Program-made: the position numbers and the translations under genes
Shown: one piece after another, positions 50,723 to 58,661 of the stretch
Layout of the letters: every line of letters starts with the position of its first letter
How positions within the stretch are numbered: the stretch's first letter is position 1
From: Bacteroidota bacterium
GTDB taxonomy: Bacteria > Bacteroidota > Bacteroidia > Flavobacteriales > Weeksellaceae
Direction of reading: 5' to 3'
Length of the DNA stretch: 64,000 bases
NCBI GenBank assembly: GCA_023393915.1
Contig: JAEXBS010000096.1
Span: 62,001 to 126,000 of the forward strand
Notes under the pieces: generated by a model
Told to the model about the DNA's origin: nothing
What the model saw: the letters and a program-made list of their open reading frames with translations, nothing else
The model's database searches: none

Positions 50723-51277
50723 ATGCCCCGAGAATTTAACGGAAATAAACAACTTCATACAATTGATCTCCACAAGGCAAATAAAGTTGCGCTAATTTAT
50801 TGGCTCGGATTTTTTGTCTTTTTCTCCGCAATATACCTGCTAATTTGGGGAACAGAGTCTCCTGCGGTTTCTTATTCTTTCTGGCACTTCCTTTGGTATC
50901 CGCTGTACTTTATTTTCGGTATCCTACTTCATGAAGCGGTTCATGGTGTCTTCTTTGCCCTCTTTGCTAAAGAAGGATTTAAAAGCGTAAAATTTGGAGT
51001 ACTTTGGAAATATCTTGCTCCCTATGCCCATTGCAAAGAACCCCTTAGAGTGCCACAATATACGATTGCTTTACTCTCACCCCTCGTAGTAACAGGCCTC
51101 GTCCCTGCGCTTTATGCTCTTATAATAGGAGACTATTTCCTTTTACTAGTAGCCATTATCTTGTGCGCAGGCGCCGCGGGTGATCTGATGATCTATAACT
51201 TAATTCGAAAAATTCCAAAGAATTACAGAGTGAAAGATCACCCTACCGATGCCGGCTTCTGGCTGTATTTGGAATAG
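50723..51277 (+). CDS. DUF3267 membrane protein, M50-like zinc protease
   Basis: A 184-residue polytopic protein with about four hydrophobic segments. The second carries HEAVH at residues 70-74 in GILLHEAVHGVFFAL, the zinc motif of DUF3267 and M50 site-2-type proteases. An Asp (about 154) in the last hydrophobic helix, GAAGDLMIYNLI, is placed as a third metal ligand. Sequence in between (YAHCKEPLRVPQYTIALLSP) matches the family pattern. Activity and substrate are not known. Confidence 0.87.
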   Translation: MPREFNGNKQLHTIDLHKANKVALIYWLGFFVFFSAIYLLIWGTESPAVSYSFWHFLWYPLYFIFGILLHEAVHGVFFALFAKEGFKSVKFGVLWKYLAPYAHCKEPLRVPQYTIALLSPLVVTGLVPALYALIIGDYFLLLVAIILCAGAAGDLMIYNLIRKIPKNYRVKDHPTDAGFWLYLE

Positions 51278-51288
51278 CCCCTCTATAA

Positions 51289-51933
51289 CTATTCTTTTAA
51301 ATCTCCTTTTTCTCCAAAATACGTTTTAAATTTGGCAATTTTTGGACCGACCACAGCACTGCAATACGGCGTATTAGGATTATCCCAATAATAGCCCTGA
51401 TGATAGGTCTCTGCAGGATAAAATGTCTGACGCTCCACTATTTGAGTAACATAAGTCCCTTGCCATCTTCCTTCTTGTTCAGATCTTTTAATTGCTTCTT
51501 CTATTTTCTTTTTTTCCTCTATACTGTCATAAAAAACAATAGAGCGGTACTGGGTTCCTATATCATTACCTTGTCTATTTAACTGAGTGGGATCATGTAA
51601 AAAGAAAAAGACCTCCATGAGTTTTTCAAAAGATATTACCTTGGGATCGTAATAAATCTCTACCACTTCTGCATGGCCCGTTTCCCCTGTACAAACTTCT
51701 TCGTACGTTGGGTTTGTGGTATGTCCACCGCTGTATCCAGAAATTGCTTTATCCACACCTTTAAGCATATTAAAGCAACTTTCTACGCACCAAAAGCACC
51801 CTCCTCCAAACACGAGTGTTTTTAAAGAACTATTTTCCATTGAATTTGATTTTTGCGCAAGAGGTCTATTGTTTTCTTGAGTTTGAAAGCAAGAAGTAAG
51901 TAAAAATGTGAAAAGTATCACAAAAACCCTCAC
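51289..51933 (-). CDS. msrA: Peptide-methionine (S)-S-oxide reductase, lipoprotein form
   Basis: A 214-residue MsrA that reduces methionine-S-sulfoxide in damaged proteins. The catalytic Cys46 is in GGGCFWCVE (residues 43-51). GYSGGHTTNPTYEEVCTG (about 70-87) and AETYHQGYY (about 178-186) are family motifs. The N-terminus is a lipoprotein signal with lipobox LLTSC (Cys15), so the enzyme should be anchored in the envelope and repair periplasmic or surface proteins. The start is fixed by this signal. It is convergent with the DUF3267 gene, with 11 bp between stops. Confidence 0.95.
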   Translation of the reverse strand: MRVFVILFTFLLTSCFQTQENNRPLAQKSNSMENSSLKTLVFGGGCFWCVESCFNMLKGVDKAISGYSGGHTTNPTYEEVCTGETGHAEVVEIYYDPKVISFEKLMEVFFFLHDPTQLNRQGNDIGTQYRSIVFYDSIEEKKKIEEAIKRSEQEGRWQGTYVTQIVERQTFYPAETYHQGYYWDNPNTPYCSAVVGPKIAKFKTYFGEKGDLKE

Positions 51934-51981
51934 GGCATTATTCTACATTATTAATTGAATTGAGAAGTCTTTTATTTCCTC

Positions 51982-52956
51982 TTAATTTCGGTTTTCCCAA
52001 ACAAGTGCACTGGCTCCTAAAATTGCAGCATCAGCTTCATTGAGTTCACTAAAAACCAATTGAACCTTTCCTCGAAAAATAGGAAGTAAGTTCCTTTCCA
52101 TATGAAGTTTGGTGGGTTTCAAAATAAAATCACCAGCTTGAATTACTCCTCCGAAAAGAAGTATCGCTTCAGGAGAAGAAAACATCACAAAATTGGCCAG
52201 TGCTTCTCCTAATTTTTGTCCAGTATAGCGAAAAACTTCAATGGCAGTAGGGTCTCCTTCTAGTGCACATTGATGAACAGTCTTAGAATTAATCTCGTCT
52301 TCTTTAAAGCGATTCAGGAGCGATTCGGGAAATTCTGCTCTCATCTTTTTTGCAGTAATTGTTATACCTGTTGCGGAAGCATAAGACTCCAGTGAACCTT
52401 CAGATCCTGTACTCCAGTGCTTCCGACCGTTAGGCTTTACAATGGTATGTCCAAGTTCACCAGCAAAGCCATCGTGTCCATATACCAATTTACCTCCACA
52501 AACAATTCCACTTCCAACTCCGGTTCCAAGAGTAATCATGATAAAATCTTTCATTCCTCTAGCTGCTCCGTACAGTAGCTCGCCTAGTGCTGCAGCATTA
52601 GCATCATTAGTCAATTTAGAAGGTAAATCAAACTTTTTACTGATCATTTCTCCAAACGGAATAACACCTTTCCAATTGAGATTAGGAGCATGCTCTATGG
52701 TGCCCCTATAATAATTTGCATTAGGTGCTCCAATTCCAATTCCTTCCAATGTTTTACCCTCGCAATACTGCTTAATCAAAGGATTTACTTCTTCAAAAAG
52801 CGCATCTACAAAAGTTTGAGGATCATTATACGCTTCTGTTTTTATTCGGCCTTTTGCTAAAATTTCTCCTCTATGGTTTACTATGCCGTACTTTGTGTTT
52901 GTTCCTCCGATGTCGATACCCAAGGCAACCTGCTTTGATAAATCTACTAATGCCAT
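51982..52956 (-). CDS. ROK family sugar kinase (glucokinase-like)
   Basis: A 324-residue kinase with the ATP phosphate loop ALGIDIGGTNTKYGIV (about residues 11-26), the sugar site LTNDANAAALGELLYG (about 115-130), TLGTGVGSGIV (about 141-151) and GELGHTIV with the catalytic region (about 165-172). The usual ROK zinc motif CxCGxxGCxE is replaced by a cysteine-free HWSTGSEGSLES. Glucose or another hexose is the likely substrate, inferred from family. It precedes msrA by 48 bp on the same strand. Confidence 0.9.
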   Translation of the reverse strand: MALVDLSKQVALGIDIGGTNTKYGIVNHRGEILAKGRIKTEAYNDPQTFVDALFEEVNPLIKQYCEGKTLEGIGIGAPNANYYRGTIEHAPNLNWKGVIPFGEMISKKFDLPSKLTNDANAAALGELLYGAARGMKDFIMITLGTGVGSGIVCGGKLVYGHDGFAGELGHTIVKPNGRKHWSTGSEGSLESYASATGITITAKKMRAEFPESLLNRFKEDEINSKTVHQCALEGDPTAIEVFRYTGQKLGEALANFVMFSSPEAILLFGGVIQAGDFILKPTKLHMERNLLPIFRGKVQLVFSELNEADAAILGASALVWENRN

Positions 52957-53032
52957 TTTTAAGATAATTAGACAATAAATTTACTAAAAAATTAGTCTAA
53001 CTCGCTAGCCCGGGAGAAAATATCCTAAGGTT

Positions 53033-53077
53033 TAAAAAAAATAAAAGAGTCCGCAGATAATTCTATGCGGACTCTTA
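53033..53077 (-). terminator. Terminator of secA
   Basis: An 11-bp perfect stem AAGAGTCCGCA / TGCGGACTCTT with a 10-nt loop. On the minus strand it is followed by TTATTTTTTTT, and it lies 22 bp past the secA stop. Confidence 0.87.
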
Positions 53078-53098
53078 TGATATTTAAGCTTCTTCTTT

Positions 53099-56000
53099 TT
53101 AGCTCGGGATTTCTCCTTTATAAAGAAATGAAATCGTTTCTTTATTAATCTTTTCGACCATTTCACTAAAGAGGAAGAAGGATTCTTGCTTATAAATAAC
53201 AAGCGGATCTTTCTGCTCATACACGGCACCTTGAGAGGAACGACGAAGATCATCCATCTCACGTAAGTGCAGCTTCCAGTTTTCATCAATTAGTGAGAGC
53301 GTAATATTCTTTTCAAAATCATCTACTAAGCTCTGGCATTGTGTCGTATAGGCTTTTTCAAGATCCGTAACAATTGTAATTGTTTTCTGCCCGTCGGAGA
53401 AAGGAACCTGAATCATTTTAAACATATTTCCTTGATTTTTGAACACGTTTTCAATGATTGGGAAAGTCTTTTCTTTCAACAGTTCAAGTCGGTTTTTGTA
53501 ATCCTCCTCTGCAGCTTTAAATAGTCTTTTTGTTAGTTCCTCAACTCCTTTGTTTTTGAATTCCTCTTCATTAAAAGGAGATTCCATCGTGAAGTTTTTC
53601 ACTACTTCGAATTCAAAATCTTTGAAGTTCCCTTGCACCTTTCCTTTATTGACTATAGACTGCGCCACATCAAAGATCATATTTGCGATATCGAATTTCA
53701 GGTGGTCTCCAAATAAAGCGTTCTTTCTTTTCTTGTAGATAACGTCTCTTTGCTTGTTCATAACATCATCATACTCAAGAAGTCTTTTCCGTATTCCGAA
53801 ATTATTCTCTTCTACTTTCTTTTGAGCTCTCTCAATAGACTTCGTAATCATAGAGTGCTGGATTACTTCTCCATCTTTATGCCCCATTCTATCCATCATC
53901 TTTGCAATTCTCTCTGAACCAAAAAGACGCATTAGATTGTCTTCTAAAGACACATAAAATTGGGAGCTTCCTGGATCACCTTGACGTCCAGCACGCCCTC
54001 TTAACTGGCGGTCCACTCGGCGAGAGTCGTGTCTTTCTGTACCAATAATCGCTAGTCCTCCACTATTTTTCACTTCTTCGCTCAATTTAATGTCGGTACC
54101 TCTACCCGCCATATTGGTGGCAATGGTTACTTGACCTGGTCTTCCAGCTTCTGCAACAATCTCTGCTTCTTTCTTATGCAATTTCGCATTTAGAACTTGG
54201 TGCTTGATTTTTCTAAGCTGCATAGCTCGAGAAAGTAACTGAGAAATTTCCACTGAGGTGGTTCCCACTAGCACAGGTCTACCGTTACTGGTTAATTTTT
54301 CTATTTCTTCAATTACCGCATTATACTTCTCACGATTGGTTTTGAAGACTAAATCTTGGCGGTCATCGCGCTGAATCGGACGATTCGTAGGAATCACCAC
54401 CACATCTAACTTGTAGATTTCCCAAAGTTCACCCGCCTCTGTTTCAGCTGTACCGGTCATCCCTGCCAGCTTATTATACATACGGAAATAATTCTGTAAA
54501 GTAATAGTAGCAAACGTCTGTGTAGCAGCTTCAATTTTTACATTTTCTTTCGCTTCAATGGCTTGGTGAAGTCCATCCGAATATCTTCGACCCTCCATAA
54601 TACGACCGGTCTGCTCATCAACAATTTTTACTTCACCATCAATAACTACATATTCGTCATCTTTTTCGAATAAAGTATAGGCTTTAAGTAACTGACTTAA
54701 TGTGTGAACTCGTTCAGATTTTTCTGCAAAACTTCTAAACAACTCCTCTTTTGCTGCAAATTCAGCCTCTTTATCTAGATTTTTCGCTTCTAATTCCGCT
54801 ATTTGAGTTCCTAAATCTTCTAGTACAAAGAAATCTTTGTCTTCAATCCCGGTACTCATATATTCGACCCCTTTGTCGGTCAAATCGATTTGATTGTTCT
54901 TTTCATCAATTACAAAATAGAGGTCCTTATCAACGATTGGCATATCTCTATTGTTATCTTGCATATACTGCGCCTCTGTTTTCTGTAAAAGCGCTTTATT
55001 TCCAGTTTCTGATAAAAACTTAATTAATGGGCGAGACTTAGGTAATCCACGATAAGCCTGGAGTAATTTAAATCCTCCTTCTTTCGTTTTTCCTGCCGCA
55101 ATCAGTTTCTTTGCTTCGTTAAATACTTGAGAAATGGTTTGTTTTTGGACTGCAACAATTCGATCGACTGCAGGACGCAGCACATCGTATTCTTGGCGGT
55201 CTCCTTGCGGTACAGGTCCAGAGATAATCAGTGGTGTTCTCGCATCGTCAACAAGTACAGAGTCCACCTCATCCACAATTGCAAAATTCAATTCTCTTTG
55301 AACCAGTTCACCTGGATTGGTAACCATGTTATCTCTAAGGTAGTCAAAGCCAAATTCATTATTCGTCCCGTAGGTAATATCGGAGTTGTAGGCTTTACGT
55401 CTTCCATCGGAATTGGGTTGGTGATTGTCGATACAATCAATTGACATTCCATGGAATTGATAAATAGGTCCCATCCATGCTGAGTCTCTTTTCGCAAGAT
55501 AATCATTCACTGTTACCACATGAACTCCTCTTCCAGGTAAGGCATTGAGGTAAATCGGTAAGGTACCAACTAAGGTCTTTCCTTCCCCAGTAGCCATTTC
55601 AGCAATTTTTCCACTGTGAAGTACTACCCCTCCGATGAACTGTACATCATAGTGTACCATATCCCATACCACTTGGGTTCCATGCGCGTTCCACTGGTTT
55701 TTCCAAACAGCTTGATCTCCTTGGATTTCTACAAAATCTCTGCTTTGAGCTAGTTCACGATCCCAATCAGTCGCGCTTACACGAATCTCACCGTTTTGAG
55801 CCCATCGCTTTGCGGTTTCTTTTACTAAAGAAAAAGCTTCGGGAAGAATTTGTTCAAGAACTATTTCTTCATTTTGATAAGCTTCTTTTTTGAGTTGCTC
55901 AATTTGTCCAAATAAAGCTTCCTTCTCATCTACATTTTGAGAAGCAGAAATCTTTTCCTGCAGACCAGCAATTTGATCTGTTTGGGTTTTAGTTGCTAAT

Positions 56001-56170
56001 TTAATTTTCTCCTTAAACTCATTGGTCTTCTGGCGTAAACCATCATCACTAAGCTCTTGGATTGAAGATTCTACTGCCTTAATTTTTGCAACTACTTTTT
56101 TTACTTCTTTTAGGTCTTTCGCATTTTTATCTCCTAAAAACCCTTTCAGTACTTGGTCTAAAAAACTCAT
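53099..56170 (-). CDS. secA: Protein translocase subunit SecA
   Basis: A 1023-residue preprotein translocase motor. Nucleotide-binding domain 1 has Walker A in MATGEGKTLVGTLPIYLNAL (about residues 193-212) and VDEVDSVLVDDARTPLIISG (given here at the 20-residue limit, about 305-324). NBD2 includes TNMAGRGTDIKL and GTERHDSRRVDRQLRGRAGR (about 680-720). The scaffold and wing domains follow. The protein ends at FLYKGEIPS, without the linker and CxCx8C[H/C] zinc tail found in many bacteria. The start at 56170 (MSFLDQVLKGFLGDK) fits the family better than an in-frame ATG 39 bp upstream. A small GCGGA/TCCGC hairpin lies just upstream. Confidence 0.96.
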   Translation of the reverse strand: MSFLDQVLKGFLGDKNAKDLKEVKKVVAKIKAVESSIQELSDDGLRQKTNEFKEKIKLATKTQTDQIAGLQEKISASQNVDEKEALFGQIEQLKKEAYQNEEIVLEQILPEAFSLVKETAKRWAQNGEIRVSATDWDRELAQSRDFVEIQGDQAVWKNQWNAHGTQVVWDMVHYDVQFIGGVVLHSGKIAEMATGEGKTLVGTLPIYLNALPGRGVHVVTVNDYLAKRDSAWMGPIYQFHGMSIDCIDNHQPNSDGRRKAYNSDITYGTNNEFGFDYLRDNMVTNPGELVQRELNFAIVDEVDSVLVDDARTPLIISGPVPQGDRQEYDVLRPAVDRIVAVQKQTISQVFNEAKKLIAAGKTKEGGFKLLQAYRGLPKSRPLIKFLSETGNKALLQKTEAQYMQDNNRDMPIVDKDLYFVIDEKNNQIDLTDKGVEYMSTGIEDKDFFVLEDLGTQIAELEAKNLDKEAEFAAKEELFRSFAEKSERVHTLSQLLKAYTLFEKDDEYVVIDGEVKIVDEQTGRIMEGRRYSDGLHQAIEAKENVKIEAATQTFATITLQNYFRMYNKLAGMTGTAETEAGELWEIYKLDVVVIPTNRPIQRDDRQDLVFKTNREKYNAVIEEIEKLTSNGRPVLVGTTSVEISQLLSRAMQLRKIKHQVLNAKLHKKEAEIVAEAGRPGQVTIATNMAGRGTDIKLSEEVKNSGGLAIIGTERHDSRRVDRQLRGRAGRQGDPGSSQFYVSLEDNLMRLFGSERIAKMMDRMGHKDGEVIQHSMITKSIERAQKKVEENNFGIRKRLLEYDDVMNKQRDVIYKKRKNALFGDHLKFDIANMIFDVAQSIVNKGKVQGNFKDFEFEVVKNFTMESPFNEEEFKNKGVEELTKRLFKAAEEDYKNRLELLKEKTFPIIENVFKNQGNMFKMIQVPFSDGQKTITIVTDLEKAYTTQCQSLVDDFEKNITLSLIDENWKLHLREMDDLRRSSQGAVYEQKDPLVIYKQESFFLFSEMVEKINKETISFLYKGEIPS

Positions 56171-56242
56171 ATAATTTTTATTTATGGCGGATCTTATTTC
56201 CGCACTCATGCAGGGCGTGGAAGCACCCTATCAAATTTGAAA

Positions 56243-56277
56243 TATAAAAAAGCTTTAGGCATTTTGCCCAAAGCTTT
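56243..56277 (-). terminator. Terminator of the DUF2795 gene
   Basis: A 13-bp stem AAAGCTTTGGGCA / TGCCTAAAGCTTT (minus strand, one mismatch) is followed by TTTATATTTC. Confidence 0.82.
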
Positions 56278-56283
56278 ATTCGC

Positions 56284-56505
56284 TTAGTATTCGTCCTCGT
56301 TCCAAAGGAAATCTTCGTCGGTTGGATAATCACTCCAAACTTCCTCGATAGATTCATAAATCTCACCTTCGTCTTCGATGGCCTGAAGGTTTTCAACTAC
56401 CTCCATAGGTGCGCCTGTTCTGATGGCGTAATCAATAAGTTCTGCCTTGGTCATTGGCCAAGGTGCATCACTCAGGTAAGAAGCTAGTTCTAATGTCCAG
56501 TACAT
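56284..56505 (-). CDS. DUF2795 domain protein
   Basis: A 73-residue acidic protein with the DUF2795 pattern LASYLSDAPWPMTKAELIDYA (given as LASYLSDAPWPMTKAE, about residues 7-22) and NLQAIEDEGEIYESIEEVW (about 39-57). It is a short helical unit of unknown role. In Bacteroidota this gene commonly sits just upstream of secA, as here. It has its own promoter and terminator, so the proximity to secA need not mean co-transcription. Confidence 0.93.
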   Translation of the reverse strand: MYWTLELASYLSDAPWPMTKAELIDYAIRTGAPMEVVENLQAIEDEGEIYESIEEVWSDYPTDEDFLWNEDEY

Positions 56506-56531
56506 AGTTTTGGTATTTATTAAAATTTTTG

Positions 56532-56539
56532 CAAAAGTA
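56532..56539 (-). promoter_or_regulatory. -7 promoter element of the DUF2795 gene
   Basis: TACTTTTG on the minus strand matches TAnnTTTG. A TTTG lies 16 nt upstream (56559-56556). The leader to the ATG at 56505 is about 20 nt. Confidence 0.6.
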
Positions 56540-56658
56540 AAAAATTAGATGACACCAAAGTCTTTTTTCCTCTGATTTTCAATCTTTTTACTTTCTGGGT
56601 ATCTGCCAATTAGAAACCCGACTATTTTCATTGGGCTTACCGATTAATCTGCGCCCTG

Positions 56659-57690
56659 CTATTGGCGTGGTTTTCTCAAAAACCATTCCACAAAAATTTT
56701 TATGCCATTTTGGAACTTTGTCGTCGGTTGATAACCTAAAAGATCCTGAGCTTTAGAAATATCAGCATGGGTTTGACGTACATCTCCAGGAGGGACAGGT
56801 TGGGCGTCTTTTTGAGCCTCTCTTCCCAGTTCTCTTTCAATAGAGCTTAACATTTCTTGTAAAGAAACCACTTGATTTTCTCCAAGATTTATGATCTCAT
56901 ACACATCTGTATGATTCTCAAGGTAATCTATGGCGCTTCGTATTCCTTGAATAATATCCGAGACAAAAGTATAATCACGCTTTGAATCTCCAACTCCGTA
57001 AAAAGGTACAGGTCTTGATTCTGATATATGACTAGCGAACTTATGAATCGCTAAATCCGGTCTCTGGCGTGGTCCATATACTGTGAAAAACCGTAAATGG
57101 ATCATATCGATCTTATAAAGATGATGGTAAACATGCCCTAGAATCTCTGTACATCGTTTGGTTGCTGCATAAGGGGAAATTGGTCGATCGACGGCATCCG
57201 CTTCTGAAAACGGAACCTTCTCGTTATTCCCATAAACGCTAGAAGATGAAGCGTTTAAAAACTTATTTATTCCAAATTCACGACAGAGTTCCCAAAGATT
57301 TTGAGTTCCACGAATATTGACCTCTTCGTACTCTAACGGTCGCTCTAGACTGGGGCGTACTCCTGCCAGTGCTGCCAAATGGATGACTTGGTCAATGGAA
57401 TTAGTCTTAAAAACATGTTCTAAGCCTTGCTTATCTCGGATATCTACTACCTCAAGACGATAACTACCTTTATTTATTTGTGCTTTTAAGGATTGGAGAT
57501 CTTTCTCAATACCTTCAAACTTAAAATCTAATTTCTCATCGACGGATTGCAATGTATTTTGAATCTTTATGCGATAATCGTAGAACTGATCAAAGTTGTC
57601 AACATTAATGACAGAATGTCCGTTTTTGAGTAGTTGCTCAATTAAGTGGGATCCGATAAATCCGCTGCCACCTGTAACAAGATAAGTCAT
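56659..57690 (-). CDS. NAD-dependent nucleotide-sugar epimerase (UDP-glucuronate 4-epimerase-like)
   Basis: A 343-residue short-chain dehydrogenase of the extended type. The NAD loop is TGGSGFIGSHLIEQLL (about residues 6-21). The VINVDNFDQFYDYR segment resembles UDP-glucuronate 4-epimerases. The catalytic Ser is in NASSSSVYG (about 146-154) and the YxxxK in SPYAATK (about 172-178). GPRQRPDLAIHKFA (about 208-221) completes the substrate site. It probably supplies a uronic or hexose sugar for surface polysaccharide. The exact sugar is inferred. Confidence 0.9.
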   Translation of the reverse strand: MTYLVTGGSGFIGSHLIEQLLKNGHSVINVDNFDQFYDYRIKIQNTLQSVDEKLDFKFEGIEKDLQSLKAQINKGSYRLEVVDIRDKQGLEHVFKTNSIDQVIHLAALAGVRPSLERPLEYEEVNIRGTQNLWELCREFGINKFLNASSSSVYGNNEKVPFSEADAVDRPISPYAATKRCTEILGHVYHHLYKIDMIHLRFFTVYGPRQRPDLAIHKFASHISESRPVPFYGVGDSKRDYTFVSDIIQGIRSAIDYLENHTDVYEIINLGENQVVSLQEMLSSIERELGREAQKDAQPVPPGDVRQTHADISKAQDLLGYQPTTKFQNGIKIFVEWFLRKPRQ

Positions 57691-57709
57691 AGACGATAAT
57701 GTTTAACTG

Positions 57710-57726
57710 CAAATTTACCAAATTTA
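57710..57726 (-). promoter_or_regulatory. Two candidate -7 elements of the epimerase gene
   Basis: TAAATTTG occurs twice on the minus strand, at 57726-57719 and 57717-57710, separated by one base. Either could serve the gene starting at 57690. Confidence 0.45.
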
Positions 57727-57747
57727 GTTTGGCTCTAGGTAATTCCT

Positions 57748-57755
57748 TATTTTTG
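57748..57755 (+). promoter_or_regulatory. -7 promoter element of the DUF2797 gene
   Basis: TATTTTTG matches TAnnTTTG, with TTTG 16 nt upstream (57728-57731) and the ATG 17 nt downstream. Confidence 0.5.
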
Positions 57756-57772
57756 GCTTAAATATCTACACT

Positions 57773-58567
57773 ATGTTATTTTCAGGACAAGTCAGAAAAA
57801 TGACTACAGTATTTAAGGCTCCTATTCAATACTATTTAAATCTATCAGGCGATTTGTTACATATTAACGCTCTCATAGATAAAAAGATTGAATTCAAGCT
57901 CAAGGGCTATCAGTGCATCAATTGCAATGAAGAAAAACCTCTCTATCGAATGGGATTCTGCAAGAATTGTTTTTTTGAAAGCCCCTACGCGAGTGAATCT
58001 ATTATTCGACCTGAACTTTCAAAAGCTCATTTAGGGATTGAAGAACGGAATTTAGAGATTGAGAGAGAAATTCAGTTGGTACCTCATATCGTCTACCTAG
58101 CTTATACTGGAGACGTAAAGGTTGGAGTAACACGGGTGCACCAAATTCCTACTCGATGGATTGACCAAGGTGCTACTTTTGCCTTAGAGATTGCGCGAAC
58201 GAAAAACCGTTATGAAGCTGGACTCATTGAAGTGGCATTAAAAGAAAAACTTGCAGACAAAACGAATTACAAGAAAATGCTCAAAGATGAATACGAAGAC
58301 GATTTAGACCTTGCGGATTTCAGGGAAAAGGTAAAGGAGTACTTCCCACAAGAAATGTTGGAGTTTTACTCTACAGCTAATGACATCTGGCGTCTAGATT
58401 ATCCCTATACTGCACCGGATAAAGTTCAATCCTTTACATTAGATAAAGAACCAAACTTCAGTTCTACATTAAAGGGTATTAAAGGACAATATCTTCTTTT
58501 TGAAGAAGGAAAAGTCATGAATATTAGAAATCATGAAGGTTATCTCGTTGATTTGATAACCCATTAA
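57773..58567 (+). CDS. DUF2797 family protein with zinc knuckle and GIY-YIG-like segment
   Basis: A 264-residue protein of the DUF2797 family, function not established. Four cysteines form a treble-clef-like zinc site: Cys48 and Cys51 in CINC, Cys63 and Cys66 in CKNC. Further on, IVYLAYTGDVKVGVTR (about residues 106-121), then PTRWIDQGA and a Glu at about 148 in the helix RYEAGLIEV recall the Y-G-R-E pattern of GIY-YIG nucleases. That resemblance is my inference. No signal peptide is present, so it is cytosolic. It is monocistronic with its own promoter. Confidence 0.88.
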   Translation: MLFSGQVRKMTTVFKAPIQYYLNLSGDLLHINALIDKKIEFKLKGYQCINCNEEKPLYRMGFCKNCFFESPYASESIIRPELSKAHLGIEERNLEIEREIQLVPHIVYLAYTGDVKVGVTRVHQIPTRWIDQGATFALEIARTKNRYEAGLIEVALKEKLADKTNYKKMLKDEYEDDLDLADFREKVKEYFPQEMLEFYSTANDIWRLDYPYTAPDKVQSFTLDKEPNFSSTLKGIKGQYLLFEEGKVMNIRNHEGYLVDLITH

Positions 58568-58622
58568 ATATCACTAGATAGTATGAATTAAAAAAAATAT
58601 AGGTACAAACCAGAAAACCATC

Positions 58623-58630
58623 TATTTTTG
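58623..58630 (+). promoter_or_regulatory. -7 promoter element of the AsmA-like gene
   Basis: TATTTTTG matches TAnnTTTG, 31 nt before the ATG at 58662. No -33 TTTG at proper spacing. Confidence 0.5.
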
Positions 58631-58661
58631 TAGAAAACACTAACTTAAGGATTTAATACAA

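Noticed and set aside
48804..51277. Operon containing the alpha/beta hydrolase, engB, GNAT and DUF3267 genes together
   Set aside because: A strong terminator at 49580-49606 separates the hydrolase from engB; only engB, GNAT and DUF3267 look co-transcribed.
56170..56209. secM-like leader peptide before secA
   Set aside because: The short stretch is in frame with secA and has no arrest motif; only a small GCGGA/TCCGC hairpin is present.
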